From Saccharicrinis sp963675435 (GTDB lineage Bacteria; Bacteroidota; Bacteroidia; Bacteroidales; Marinilabiliaceae): a DNA stretch of 64,000 bases. The stretch is taken from NCBI GenBank assembly GCA_963675435.1, contig OY776216.1, forward strand, positions 4,526,001 through 4,590,000. Reading direction: 5' to 3'. Positions 19,506 to 28,349 of the stretch are shown here, one piece after another. Position numbers and translations under genes: made by a program. The notes beneath the pieces are model-generated. The model was given only the letters and a program-made list of their open reading frames with translations, was not told the origin of the DNA and made no database searches. Within the stretch, counting starts at the first letter, position 1. Each line of letters begins with the position of its first letter.

Positions 19506-20027
19506 TTAGAACTCTGGTTCCGGGTCTTTTTTAAGAATAGCTGAAATAATCAATGAAAATACAAATCCCCAAAATACAGCACTTATTACTACCATTACTG
19601 ACATCATTGCAGGACTAAACATTATATTCATAATTCCTTCAGCCTGTTCTAAACTAGCCTCTGTAGCACCTTGCTCTAATGCTTTTTCCTGAGTTATAGC
19701 TATAATCTTTTCATGTACTGAAGGGTCAATTATAGTATAAAACACATAAATAAATGCACCATAAACAACACCACCAAATAAGCCAATTAAGGTTCCTAAC
19801 CCAAGACCTTGGCTATATTTTACGTATCCTTCGTTTTGTTTTTCCTTATAATTTTTAATTCCCAATACCACCATCGCAATCATAATTACATACCATAATA
19901 GTCCAAAAATGGTGTTTCCTAATAATCCACCATAAGTTTGAATTAATGTAAATACTATTGATGCAATACCAAGATATAATCCCCATGTTAATACTGTTGA
20001 TGATTTTGAGGCTGCTAATTTTTCCAT
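19506..20027 (-). CDS. DUF4199 membrane protein
   Basis: This 173-residue protein has four membrane segments and the DUF4199 layout: two helices, a loop with KNYKEKQNEGYVKYSQGLGLG, a third helix, an acidic loop, and a last helix. Its function is unknown. In Bacteroidota the family commonly lies next to the dolichyl-phosphate-mannose-synthase-like glycosyltransferase, as here. A -7 box (TATCTTTG on the minus strand, 20058-20065) lies just upstream. Confidence 0.8.
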   Translation of the reverse strand: MEKLAASKSSTVLTWGLYLGIASIVFTLIQTYGGLLGNTIFGLLWYVIMIAMVVLGIKNYKEKQNEGYVKYSQGLGLGTLIGLFGGVVYGAFIYVFYTIIDPSVHEKIIAITQEKALEQGATEASLEQAEGIMNIMFSPAMMSVMVVISAVFWGFVFSLIISAILKKDPEPEF

Positions 20028-20246
20028 AATTTATTTTATTTTGATTAGTTCGTTTGTCAAAGATAATGTTTAAACCTTAACAATTATAATAAAAAATTAT
20101 GATTAAAATCCGCCTTAAATCATCATTGACAATTTCACTAAAGATAAACCATAATTTTTAATGAAAATTATTACAAAAATAACTTATTGATAACAAAGCA
20201 ATTATTAAATACTTCAAAAAAAAAGGTGTTTTTTTTTCATTTTTCA

Positions 20247-20277
20247 CTTGCAGGTAATGTGAATTTGTCTACATTTG
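20247..20277 (+). promoter_or_regulatory. promoter of the SRP RNA and tRNA genes
   Basis: CTTG at 20247-20250, a 19-base spacer and TACATTTG at 20270-20277 match the Bacteroidota promoter. The predicted start is a few bases before the SRP RNA. Confidence 0.75.
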
Positions 20278-20290
20278 CATCCGCTAAAGC

Positions 20291-20391
20291 ACGGGTAAGT
20301 CCTGTACGACCAGCTCCTATTGAATTCCCCCAGGGCCTGACGGCAGCAAGGGTAGATGGTTGAGCGGTGCGATGCAGGTAGCTTACCCACC
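20291..20391 (+). ncRNA. ffs: signal recognition particle RNA, small bacterial (4.5S) type
   Basis: The ends pair (GGGTAAG near 20293 with CTTACCC near 20382). The apical region reads CAGGGCCTGACGGCAGCAAG, which is the Bacteroidota form of the conserved Ffh-binding hairpin. The length of about 100 bases fits the small bacterial class. It binds Ffh and targets membrane proteins. The first tRNA starts 1-2 bases after it, so RNase processing of a common transcript is expected. Confidence 0.9.
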
Positions 20392-20392
20392 C

Positions 20393-20466
20393 GCCAATAT
20401 AGCTCAGTTGGCTAGAGCAGCTGATTTGTAATCAGCAGGTCGTGGGTTCGAGTCCCTCTATTGGCT
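20393..20466 (+). tRNA. tRNA-Thr (TGT), copy 1
   Basis: A 74-base cloverleaf with acceptor arms GCCAATA/TATTGGC and anticodon loop TTTGTAA gives anticodon TGT. No CCA is encoded. Confidence 0.95.
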
Positions 20467-20519
20467 CTTTTTAGTTTTCATAATGTTGGAAACTGGTAAT
20501 GTATTGAAATATTGATTTT

Positions 20520-20602
20520 GGGGAGATACCAAAGTGGCCAACTGGGGCGGACTGTAACTCCGCTGACTTTCGTCTTCGTAGGTTCGAATCCTGCTCTCCC
20601 CA
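20520..20602 (+). tRNA. tRNA-Tyr (GTA), copy 1
   Basis: An 83-base tRNA with a long variable arm and acceptor GGGGAGA/TCTCCCC. The anticodon loop CTGTAAC gives GTA. Confidence 0.95.
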
Positions 20603-20629
20603 CTTTAATTTGTTTAAGCAAATAAAATT

Positions 20630-20703
20630 GCCAATATAGCTCAGTTGGCTAGAGCAGCTGATTTGTAATCAGCAGGTCGTGGGTTCGAGTCCCTCTATTG
20701 GCT
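20630..20703 (+). tRNA. tRNA-Thr (TGT), copy 2
   Basis: Identical to copy 1 over its 74 bases. Confidence 0.95.
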
Positions 20704-20715
20704 CTTTTTTATTTT

Positions 20716-20788
20716 GCGGAAGTAGCTCAGCTGATAGAGCATTAGCCTTCCAAGCTAAGGGTCGCGGGTTTGATCCCCGTCTTCCGCT
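20716..20788 (+). tRNA. tRNA-Gly (TCC), copy 1
   Basis: A 73-base cloverleaf with acceptor GCGGAAG/CTTCCGC. The anticodon loop CTTCCAA gives TCC. Its T-loop reads TTTGATC. Confidence 0.95.
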
Positions 20789-20870
20789 CACAGAAGCCAT
20801 CTGATTTTCAGTTGGCTTTTTTTAGCCTTCAAAGGCAAACTAAAAAAGTACAAATTAAAATCATATATAA

Positions 20871-20943
20871 GCGGAAGTAGCTCAGCTGATAGAGCATTAG
20901 CCTTCCAAGCTAAGGGTCGCGGGTTTGAATCCCGTCTTCCGCT
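20871..20943 (+). tRNA. tRNA-Gly (TCC), copy 2
   Basis: Same as copy 1 except for the T-loop, which reads TTTGAAT before CCCGT. Confidence 0.95.
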
Positions 20944-21025
20944 CACAGAAGCCATCTGGTTTAAAATAGTTGGTTTCAAGTTTTCATAAAGTTGAAAACT
21001 AATTAAGTATTGAAAAAATAATTTT

Positions 21026-21108
21026 GGGGAGATACCAAAGTGGCCAACTGGGGCGGACTGTAACTCCGCTGACTTTCGTCTTCGTAGGTTCGAATCCTGC
21101 TCTCCCCA
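21026..21108 (+). tRNA. tRNA-Tyr (GTA), copy 2
   Basis: Identical to copy 1. It starts the second copy of the Tyr-Thr-Gly block. Confidence 0.95.
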
Positions 21109-21135
21109 CTTTAATTTGTTTAAGCAAACAAAATT

Positions 21136-21209
21136 GCCAATATAGCTCAGTTGGCTAGAGCAGCTGATTTGTAATCAGCAGGTCGTGGGTTCGAGTCCCT
21201 CTATTGGCT
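21136..21209 (+). tRNA. tRNA-Thr (TGT), copy 3
   Basis: Identical to the other two tRNA-Thr copies. It is the middle gene of the repeated block. Confidence 0.95.
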
Positions 21210-21221
21210 CTTTTTTATTTT

Positions 21222-21294
21222 GCGGAAGTAGCTCAGCTGATAGAGCATTAGCCTTCCAAGCTAAGGGTCGCGGGTTTGATCCCCGTCTTCCGCT
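21222..21294 (+). tRNA. tRNA-Gly (TCC), copy 3
   Basis: Identical to copy 1, including the T-loop TTTGATC. It is the last tRNA of the cluster. Confidence 0.95.
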
Positions 21295-21407
21295 CACAGA
21301 AGCCATCTAATTTTCAGTTGGACTTTTTTATATAATTGAGCAATAAAATTATACTTCATTTTTTTAAAATGAAAAGTGAAAATATTAAAAAAAAAAACAC
21401 TTTTTTA

Positions 21408-21438
21408 TTTGCTTGAAAAAAAAATACAGGTATATTTG
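21408..21438 (+). promoter_or_regulatory. strong Bacteroidota promoter for a small RNA
   Basis: TTTG at 21408-21411, a 19-base spacer and TATATTTG at 21431-21438 form a perfect match to the phylum's housekeeping promoter. No gene follows for 300 bases. Confidence 0.75.
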
Positions 21439-21444
21439 TACCAA

Positions 21445-21539
21445 ATTAAAACAAGAAAAAAGGCAACTACTAGTTGTTCAAAGATATAGGGTTAGGTTTG
21501 GTTAAAAATGGGGATGCCGCAAGGCTCCCTTTTTTTTTG
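21445..21539 (+). ncRNA. putative small non-coding RNA
   Basis: A transcript from the promoter at 21408-21438 would run about 95 bases and end at a compact terminator. That terminator is GGGA, a bulged T, GCC, the tetraloop GCAA, GGC, TCCC and nine T (about 21511-21538). An internal hairpin CAACT-act-AGTTG lies near 21464-21476. There is no sensible reading frame. The layout of promoter, short structured body and terminator is that of a stand-alone small RNA. I cannot say whether it belongs to a named family such as Bacteroidales-1 or 6S-Flavo. Confidence 0.6.
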
Positions 21540-21740
21540 TCCTAATTTTTCATGTGTTTATAATTTGATTTCGATTGTCGCATGCAACTCTCCCAATTTG
21601 ATCATTCTCTCGTGTGTGAATTTGGATAATCAAATTTTCATGTTCGTTTCATGACTTCTCTTAAATAATTTTTCTTTCTTTATTAAAATTATCCATATTT
21701 CCGAAATCTTAACTCTAAACGGATCATAGAATAATAAATT

Positions 21741-24404
21741 ATGAAGGAAAAACACCCTATAGTAAAAGCCATAGCTCAATTTATATTTCTTCTGGGAAGA
21801 ATCATTTTATCAATAAGATATAAAGTTCACTTAGAAAGAATTACTGATATTGATGCTAATAAACCTATTTTATTTCTACCGAACCATCAGGCTGTTGTTG
21901 ATCCAATGCTACTAGTTAGCTATTTGTATCCTCATAAAAATGTAGTTCCCATGATTACCAGCTCATATTATGATTTGCCTGTTGTAAAATTATTTTTTAA
22001 AAACTGGGGTGCGGTTAGAATTAGTGATTTAGAAAGTGGAAGTAGAAATACTAATGTGTTGAATGAAATTACAGCATCGGCTATTACCGCTTTTAAGCAT
22101 AAAAAAAGTATTGTAATTTATCCTTCGGGGCAAATTGCTTCTCAAGGATACGAAAGAATACTAAATAAAAAAGGCGCATACGAGATTGTAAAACAGCTAC
22201 CTTCCAATGTTCAAATTATAGGAGTTAGAATAAATGGTTTATGGGGCAGTCAGTGGTCAAAAGCATGGAAAGGGCAATCACCAAATTTTGGACTTAACCT
22301 TATTAAAGGTATTTTCTACACACTCTGTAACATCTTTATTTTAATGCCCAAACGAAAAGTATCTATCTATTTTGAAGATATAACTAAAGATGCCATTGAT
22401 TTTTCGAAAGATGACAAACAGACCTTCAATCAATTTTTAGAGCGTTTTTATAATTCAAAAGGTGAAGAACAACCATCTTTTATTAAACATTACTTTTTTA
22501 GTCCTGCTCTTAAAAGAGAGCTGCCTGATAAATTGGGAAATCAATCAGCTCCCTTTAATCATACACAGACAAAACATTCATTTCCTCAGGCCGTTGTTAA
22601 GGATGTTAATTTCATTTTAAAAAAGCATTTCCCTGTAAATACTGAAGAGATTACTCCCCAAACACACTTAATCAATGATCTGGGAGCAGACTCGATCAAC
22701 CTTGTTGAGATTATTAAAGATATTGAAGCGTTTTTTAATGTGGAAACTCAGACAGACATTGGCGGAATTAAAACAATAGGTCATCTATATCTTTTGGCCA
22801 ATGGTAATTTACAATCAAAAATTCCACTCCCGTCCTGTTCTTTTTCAAGAAGCAATCCATTTAAAGATTATATCAAAATTAATGCAGTTCAAAACATACC
22901 AACTCTTTTTATTAATAAGTTTACCAAGAACACACATATTCCTTTTTCGTATGATACCATGCTTGGAGAAACAAACCGAAAAGACTTCTTTTTAAAAGTA
23001 TGTGTTGTTTCTGAAATTATTAAGAAAGAATGTAAGGATAAGCAAATTGGCATCATGCTTCCTGCACTTCAGAGTACCTCTTTATTAATAATGGCTAGTT
23101 ATTTTGCAGGAAAAGTTCCGGTAATGTTAAACTGGACTGTTGGACAATCCATATTAGATCACTGCATCGATAAATCTGCGGTAAATTATATATTTACAGC
23201 CACTTCTTTTATTGATAAAATTAAAGATCAAATATCACCAGAAACCACAAAAAAATTAGTGTTTTTGGATAAAGAGATTCCACAAACCAGTATTATAACA
23301 AAACTTAGAGGTGCTATCAAAAGTAAATTACCTAAATACTTCTATAATTTTGATCATATTGACGATACTGCTGTTGTTCTGTTTACTTCGGGTAGTGAAA
23401 ATTTACCCAAAGCAGTAGAACTAACTCATGAAAATATCATCTATGATTTAAAAGGGACTCTTGAATTAGTTGATCTGGAAAGAAACAGAGTATTAATGGC
23501 ATTTTTACCACCATTTCATAGTTTTGGATTCACTGTTCTTTCTGTTTTGCCATTAATAACAGGAACACGCACGGTGTATTCTCCGGACCCTACAGATGGA
23601 AGAACATTAGTAAAGGTAATTAAACATACTAAAGCTTCTATTTTAGTTGCAGCTCCAAGCTTTTTAAAAATTATTTTAAATAATGCGATTAAAGAAGATT
23701 TGTCACATATTAAATATGTTGTATCAGGAGCTGAAGCACTCACTCCAGACCTTCTTGACTATTTTAAAACAATGATGCCTCAGGCATACTTACTCGAAGG
23801 ATACGGAATTACAGAGTGTGCTCCAGTATTGTCTCTTAATCCGCTTCAGCAACAAAAAGCAGGCAGTGTTGGCAAAATTATTAAAGGTGTAGATTGTAAA
23901 ATTATTGATTTAGAAAACAATCAACCCATCAATAATAACCAAACAGGCATGATATGCTTTAAAGGTAAAAACATTTTCAGAGGATATAACGATCCTGCTA
24001 TCCCCTCCCCTTTTATTGAAATAAATAATGAAACGTACTATAAAACTGGAGATTTAGGATATATTGACGACGATGATTTCCTTTATATTACTGGAAGATT
24101 AAAACGATTTATAAAAATTGGTGGTGAGATGATAAGCTTACCTTTTATTGAAGGTATATTGGAAGAAGGTTTTGGAAGTAACGAAGAAAAAATTCTGGCT
24201 GTGGAAGGTAATGACAAAATTCAACCACCACAGATTGTCCTCTTTACTAAAAAGCCTATTACACTCAATGAGGCTAATGAACACCTTCGATTAAACAAAG
24301 CTCCTTCAATAGGTAAAATAACACGAATAGAACTCATGGAAGATATCCCACTTTTAGGAACGGGAAAAATAGATTATAAATTACTTAAGGAGAAGGTTCA
24401 ATAA
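21741..24404 (+). CDS. acyltransferase - acyl carrier - acyl-activating fusion (Aas-like)
   Basis: Three domains are joined in 887 residues. About residues 30-210 are a PlsC-type glycerolipid acyltransferase (NHQAVVDPM is the HxxxxD-type motif and YPSGQIASQG follows). About residues 285-350 are an acyl carrier domain whose DLGADSINLVEI holds the phosphopantetheine serine. About residues 400-887 are an AMP-forming ligase (LFTSGSENLPKAVELTHENI, EGYGITECAP, YKTGDLGYID). It could re-acylate lysophospholipids, as Aas does. The built-in carrier domain is unusual, because E. coli Aas uses free ACP. An LplT-like transporter is encoded 37 kb away at 61309. Confidence 0.85.
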   Translation: MKEKHPIVKAIAQFIFLLGRIILSIRYKVHLERITDIDANKPILFLPNHQAVVDPMLLVSYLYPHKNVVPMITSSYYDLPVVKLFFKNWGAVRISDLESGSRNTNVLNEITASAITAFKHKKSIVIYPSGQIASQGYERILNKKGAYEIVKQLPSNVQIIGVRINGLWGSQWSKAWKGQSPNFGLNLIKGIFYTLCNIFILMPKRKVSIYFEDITKDAIDFSKDDKQTFNQFLERFYNSKGEEQPSFIKHYFFSPALKRELPDKLGNQSAPFNHTQTKHSFPQAVVKDVNFILKKHFPVNTEEITPQTHLINDLGADSINLVEIIKDIEAFFNVETQTDIGGIKTIGHLYLLANGNLQSKIPLPSCSFSRSNPFKDYIKINAVQNIPTLFINKFTKNTHIPFSYDTMLGETNRKDFFLKVCVVSEIIKKECKDKQIGIMLPALQSTSLLIMASYFAGKVPVMLNWTVGQSILDHCIDKSAVNYIFTATSFIDKIKDQISPETTKKLVFLDKEIPQTSIITKLRGAIKSKLPKYFYNFDHIDDTAVVLFTSGSENLPKAVELTHENIIYDLKGTLELVDLERNRVLMAFLPPFHSFGFTVLSVLPLITGTRTVYSPDPTDGRTLVKVIKHTKASILVAAPSFLKIILNNAIKEDLSHIKYVVSGAEALTPDLLDYFKTMMPQAYLLEGYGITECAPVLSLNPLQQQKAGSVGKIIKGVDCKIIDLENNQPINNNQTGMICFKGKNIFRGYNDPAIPSPFIEINNETYYKTGDLGYIDDDDFLYITGRLKRFIKIGGEMISLPFIEGILEEGFGSNEEKILAVEGNDKIQPPQIVLFTKKPITLNEANEHLRLNKAPSIGKITRIELMEDIPLLGTGKIDYKLLKEKVQ

Positions 24405-24434
24405 CTAAGTCTTAAAAGACTTAGTTTCTTTTAT
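24403..24434 (+). terminator. intrinsic terminator after the acyl-activating gene
   Basis: A perfect 10-bp stem (AACTAAGTCT at 24403-24412 with 24417-24426, four-base loop) is followed by TCTTTTATT. It starts within the stop codon region. Confidence 0.8.
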
Positions 24435-24447
24435 TAAATAGCCGCAT

Positions 24448-26472
24448 TTAAAATTTTAGAACAAAACCACCGTAAACATAAGTTGGTAACGCCGGGTAAT
24501 AATAACGGGGTTTATTATTACCAAAAGAACTTGCATTTATCAGAACCATAGAGGCATAATGTGTATTAAATATATTATTACATCCAATAAAAATATTACT
24601 TTCTACATCTGAAATATTAAACTTGTAGTTTAGTTTTCCATCAAGCTTTTGATAGCCATTATATATTTTAGAATTATCATCGGTAAGGTATTGTTTTCCT
24701 ATATTATTATAGTTTAAATTAATTGACCATGCTTTGTATGATGAGTTAATCTGATAAGATAATATAAACTTAGGGATTCCTGGTAAATGATTCCCTTTTT
24801 GATCCTGGCCATCATCAACAAAATTTTCAAATTTATTCTTCGAAATAAAGTAATTTACAATCATATCTAATGAATATATTTTTGATCTGAAAGCATTATA
24901 AATCAAAGAAGACTCTATTCCGTAATGCTTTGTTTTACCAGCATTTATTCCATAAAATACATCTTCACTTTCTCTTTTTGTAACCAGGAGATTTTTCATT
25001 TGTAGTTGATATAATGTTAAATCCAGATTTAGTTTGTTACTCGGTGAAGCATACCTATACCCCAATTCAATGCCAATCCCTTGTTCTGGTTTTACAGAAT
25101 GATTGAATGAACCATCAGGCATTAAAGACTCTTCAAAAGATGGTTGAGAAAAACCATGCCCAACCGAACCAAATACGATATGATTTTTGCTTAAAGTGTA
25201 ATTTAATCCTAACCTTGGAGATGCAATCCAATTAAATGCGAAATTCTTTTGATCTACAACAGACTGATAACCTGTTTTATTCATATTCAGAGAGGCCTGA
25301 AATAATAAGTCAGGTATAATCCGAGTTTCAAAAACACTAAAAATATTAGCATTATACCGAATTAGTTTATTGGCGTTTGTTAGCGTCCCGTAATCTTCTT
25401 CATTAATACTAAAATACTTCAACCTATTTCTCTCGTGTAAAAGTTCTACTCCTAAAATTGCCCTGATTTTTTTCTTTTTATATACCAGTTTATCTCTTAC
25501 ACCAACACTATTTTTTACCTCCTGTAAACGATTAAATGGCCTTAACTCATTTAAGTTTGAGTTACGAAAAAACAAATTGGTTGAATGAGCCACTCGATTC
25601 GATATAGGGAAAGCCCATCCTCCACTAATTAAATGTTGATACGATTTTTCATAACCTTTTATTTGAGACCAGGAAAAGGCTGCTTTTTGAGGAGAATCAT
25701 AAAAACTCAGACTATCTAATGAGCTAGGTATTTGTCCGAACAATCTGGTATAATGGTAAAACAATTTAAAATTACTTTGCCCCATTTGATGATTGGCATT
25801 AAAAGTAATATTATGTCTTTCATAATTACTATTCTCTCTATATCCATCTGAACTCAGGTAACTTGCACTCATATTAACCAAACTGGTTTTATGCTGTAAA
25901 AGATTCAGATTTATCTGGTTTAAAAAAGTATTGTAACGGCTATATTCACTTTTGTAAACTATATTTTTACTACTATTTTTTATTTGATTGGGAGAAATTA
26001 AAACGACTCCGCCTAATCCGGCTCCATAAAGAGCTGATGCTGGTCCTTTTAAAACCTGAATGTCAGAAATATCATTAAGGCCAATATCCTCAATTGCCGT
26101 TACTCCATCTCCATCCGTTATGGGAACATCCCCCCAATAAGCTTTTATCCTGTTTGAGTTATATGGTGTTCTTGATCCAACACCCCTTATTGTAATTCTA
26201 TTGGTACTTAATGTTCCCTGCTGCATAAAAACCCCTGGAATGGTATTCAATTGCTCTGATAAATCATGCCCACTTCCAGAGTGAACTTTTAATGAATCCA
26301 TCTTTATATAGCCTCCTGGCCACTCCAGCTCATTTTCTATAAATAAAGGTGCCCTAACACTTACCTCTTTCATGATAATAGTTGTAGTTGTATCTATTAC
26401 AGAAAGCTGAGCATTCGCATTATTAGCCACTAAAAAAAAGAGTGAAATAAGTAACCCTATTCGAATTATCAT
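24448..26472 (-). CDS. TonB-dependent outer-membrane receptor
   Basis: The 674-residue protein starts with a signal peptide (cleavage near NNANAQ). A plug domain follows (about residues 45-165: LSEQLNTIPGVFMQQG, RITIRGVGSRTPYNSNRIK, VLKGPASALYGAGLGGVVLI), and then a 22-strand type barrel ending in KF. It takes up a scarce nutrient with TonB energy. The clean plug without an N-terminal carboxypeptidase-like domain argues against a SusC glycan receptor and fits metal chelates better. It lies 23 bp after the dehydrogenase gene and may be in its operon. Confidence 0.9.
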   Translation of the reverse strand: MIIRIGLLISLFFLVANNANAQLSVIDTTTTIIMKEVSVRAPLFIENELEWPGGYIKMDSLKVHSGSGHDLSEQLNTIPGVFMQQGTLSTNRITIRGVGSRTPYNSNRIKAYWGDVPITDGDGVTAIEDIGLNDISDIQVLKGPASALYGAGLGGVVLISPNQIKNSSKNIVYKSEYSRYNTFLNQINLNLLQHKTSLVNMSASYLSSDGYRENSNYERHNITFNANHQMGQSNFKLFYHYTRLFGQIPSSLDSLSFYDSPQKAAFSWSQIKGYEKSYQHLISGGWAFPISNRVAHSTNLFFRNSNLNELRPFNRLQEVKNSVGVRDKLVYKKKKIRAILGVELLHERNRLKYFSINEEDYGTLTNANKLIRYNANIFSVFETRIIPDLLFQASLNMNKTGYQSVVDQKNFAFNWIASPRLGLNYTLSKNHIVFGSVGHGFSQPSFEESLMPDGSFNHSVKPEQGIGIELGYRYASPSNKLNLDLTLYQLQMKNLLVTKRESEDVFYGINAGKTKHYGIESSLIYNAFRSKIYSLDMIVNYFISKNKFENFVDDGQDQKGNHLPGIPKFILSYQINSSYKAWSINLNYNNIGKQYLTDDNSKIYNGYQKLDGKLNYKFNISDVESNIFIGCNNIFNTHYASMVLINASSFGNNKPRYYYPALPTYVYGGFVLKF

Positions 26473-26495
26473 TTATATAAAAATGGTTTTAGAGT

Positions 26496-27911
26496 TTATT
26501 CTACAGGTACAAGTTTTAGTATTTTTCCTGGGGTTTCTATAGCTACATAAATATATCCATCCGGACTCATTTCAACATTCCTTACTCTCCCTATATTTTC
26601 CAAAAGGTTTTCTTCATGCACTACTCTATTGCCATCTAACACAACACGCTTAAGGTATTCAAAACGCAATGCTCCAGTAAGGATATTATTTTTCCAATTG
26701 GGATACTTGTCCCCTTTCACAAATGTCATACCGCATGGAGCAATTGATGGAACCCAATAAGATATTGGTTGTTCCATACCAACCTTTGCTGTATCATTGG
26801 TAAAAATGGTACCATTATAATTAATACCGAAAGAAATAACCGGCCAGCCATAATTTTTACCCGCCTGTATTAAGTTAATTTCATCTCCACCTTTGGGGCC
26901 ATGTTCATCAGACCATATCCTCCCTGTTTCCGGATGCATACAAAGTCCCTGTGGGTTTCTATGACCATAGGAATAGATAGAAGGTTGAGCCCCTTCAGTA
27001 TTTACAAAAGGATTATCGTTTGGTATGGAACCATCATCATTAATACGATGAATTTTACCACAATCGTTATCTAAAAATTGAGGATTTCTATCTCGATTCC
27101 CTCTATCTCCTACTGAAAAATACAAATAGCCGTTTCTGTCAAATTCAAGCTTACTTCCATAATGATGTCTTTTATTTGATTCCGGTTCAGCTCTAAAAAT
27201 AACCTCCTGATTAACCAATTGATTTCCATTGAGCTTTGCTCTCATAATTGCCGTTGTAGCTAAATCTGAATTATTGGGATTAGGAGATGAATAGGACATA
27301 TAAATCCAACCATTTTGTTCATAATCTGGGTGTAATTCCAAATCAAGTAATCCCCCCTGACCTCTGGCTTTAACCGTAGGAACGCCTGATATTTTCTGCA
27401 TTTGATGATCAGTTGTAAAACGGAATAAATCTCCTCCTCTTTCTGAAATCAGTAAATCACCATTGGGTAAAAACTCAAGTCCCCAGGGTATATCTAAACC
27501 TTCAACGACAGTATCAACCTTAAACTTTTGTACTTCAGAAATTTCAATACCATTAGCTGTGGTATGGCTTTCATCAACTAAAGGCACCATTACATCAAGA
27601 CTTAAAATATAATCTGTCAGCTGACCAATCATTTCATCACTTAAACCTTCGCTAAAAGCTGGCATTCCATGAGCCACTCTTCCCAATTTTATGCTTTTAA
27701 AAACCTCATCTCTTTCCTTACCAAAAAGCCATGTACGATCTACAAAAGAGGATTTTTTATCATTATGGCAACCCAAACAGTAGTTATTGTATTGTGCCAT
27801 CAAATCTGATTGAGATATCTGTTTACTTGATTTTTGAGAAGTACAGGATATATTTATTGTAGAAATACAAATTAGTATAATAAACGAAAGCAGAAATACA
27901 CGTTTTTTCAT
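26496..27911 (-). CDS. lipoprotein cytochrome c / PQQ-dependent aldose-type dehydrogenase
   Basis: I start at the ATG at 27909-27911 (MKKRVFLLSF). This gives a lipoprotein signal with the lipid-acceptor cysteine in INISCTSQ; the longer frame adds 20 residues without a signal. A monoheme cytochrome c follows (CLGCH near residue 45 of the mature end, and MPAF as the likely methionine ligand). Then comes a six-bladed propeller of the soluble glucose/sorbosone dehydrogenase family (VEGLDIPWGLEFLPNGDLLI, GHRNPQGLCMHP, SDEHGPKGGDEIN). It would oxidise a sugar in the periplasm and pass electrons to its own heme. Confidence 0.85.
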   Translation of the reverse strand: MKKRVFLLSFIILICISTINISCTSQKSSKQISQSDLMAQYNNYCLGCHNDKKSSFVDRTWLFGKERDEVFKSIKLGRVAHGMPAFSEGLSDEMIGQLTDYILSLDVMVPLVDESHTTANGIEISEVQKFKVDTVVEGLDIPWGLEFLPNGDLLISERGGDLFRFTTDHQMQKISGVPTVKARGQGGLLDLELHPDYEQNGWIYMSYSSPNPNNSDLATTAIMRAKLNGNQLVNQEVIFRAEPESNKRHHYGSKLEFDRNGYLYFSVGDRGNRDRNPQFLDNDCGKIHRINDDGSIPNDNPFVNTEGAQPSIYSYGHRNPQGLCMHPETGRIWSDEHGPKGGDEINLIQAGKNYGWPVISFGINYNGTIFTNDTAKVGMEQPISYWVPSIAPCGMTFVKGDKYPNWKNNILTGALRFEYLKRVVLDGNRVVHEENLLENIGRVRNVEMSPDGYIYVAIETPGKILKLVPVE

Positions 27912-27971
27912 CTGTCTAAATTTGATTTTAATTGCCATATGGAATTCGCCGAAAAAAACAATTATTCTCAT

Positions 27972-28349
27972 GTGTGAGGACTTTTACTCCTGGTTCGTTT
28001 CATATTAAAAATACCTTAATATATTATGTTTACTTTTTCAATAATGATTACTTCATACTTCATTGAATCAAGTTAGTAAATGTTATCTAGTCTTCAAAAA
28101 ATAAATTACCATACAACAAACACAAGTACATAAATCTGATTTACAATCCAATACCAACTATCTCATTTACATAACCACATATCTAAAATAGTTATTATTA
28201 AAAAGACTTAATATAAATTAGATCATTCTATATATCGCCACACCATTATATATACATTATTACATATATTTGATTGTTTTTTATTTTAATTAATATATTT
28301 TAACTTTAAAAAACAACTAAAACCCAATAAACAATCTAAATCATCACCT
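27972..28349. other. divergent intergenic region
   Basis: These 378 very AT-rich bases separate the dehydrogenase and the octaheme cytochrome genes. I see no gene. TATATTTG at 28265-28272 fits a -7 box for the cytochrome operon, but there is no clear -33 element. Confidence 0.35.

Noticed and set aside
20788..20979. Minus-strand frame across the tRNA cluster
   Set aside because: It is the complement of tRNA-Gly sequence, a common false frame.
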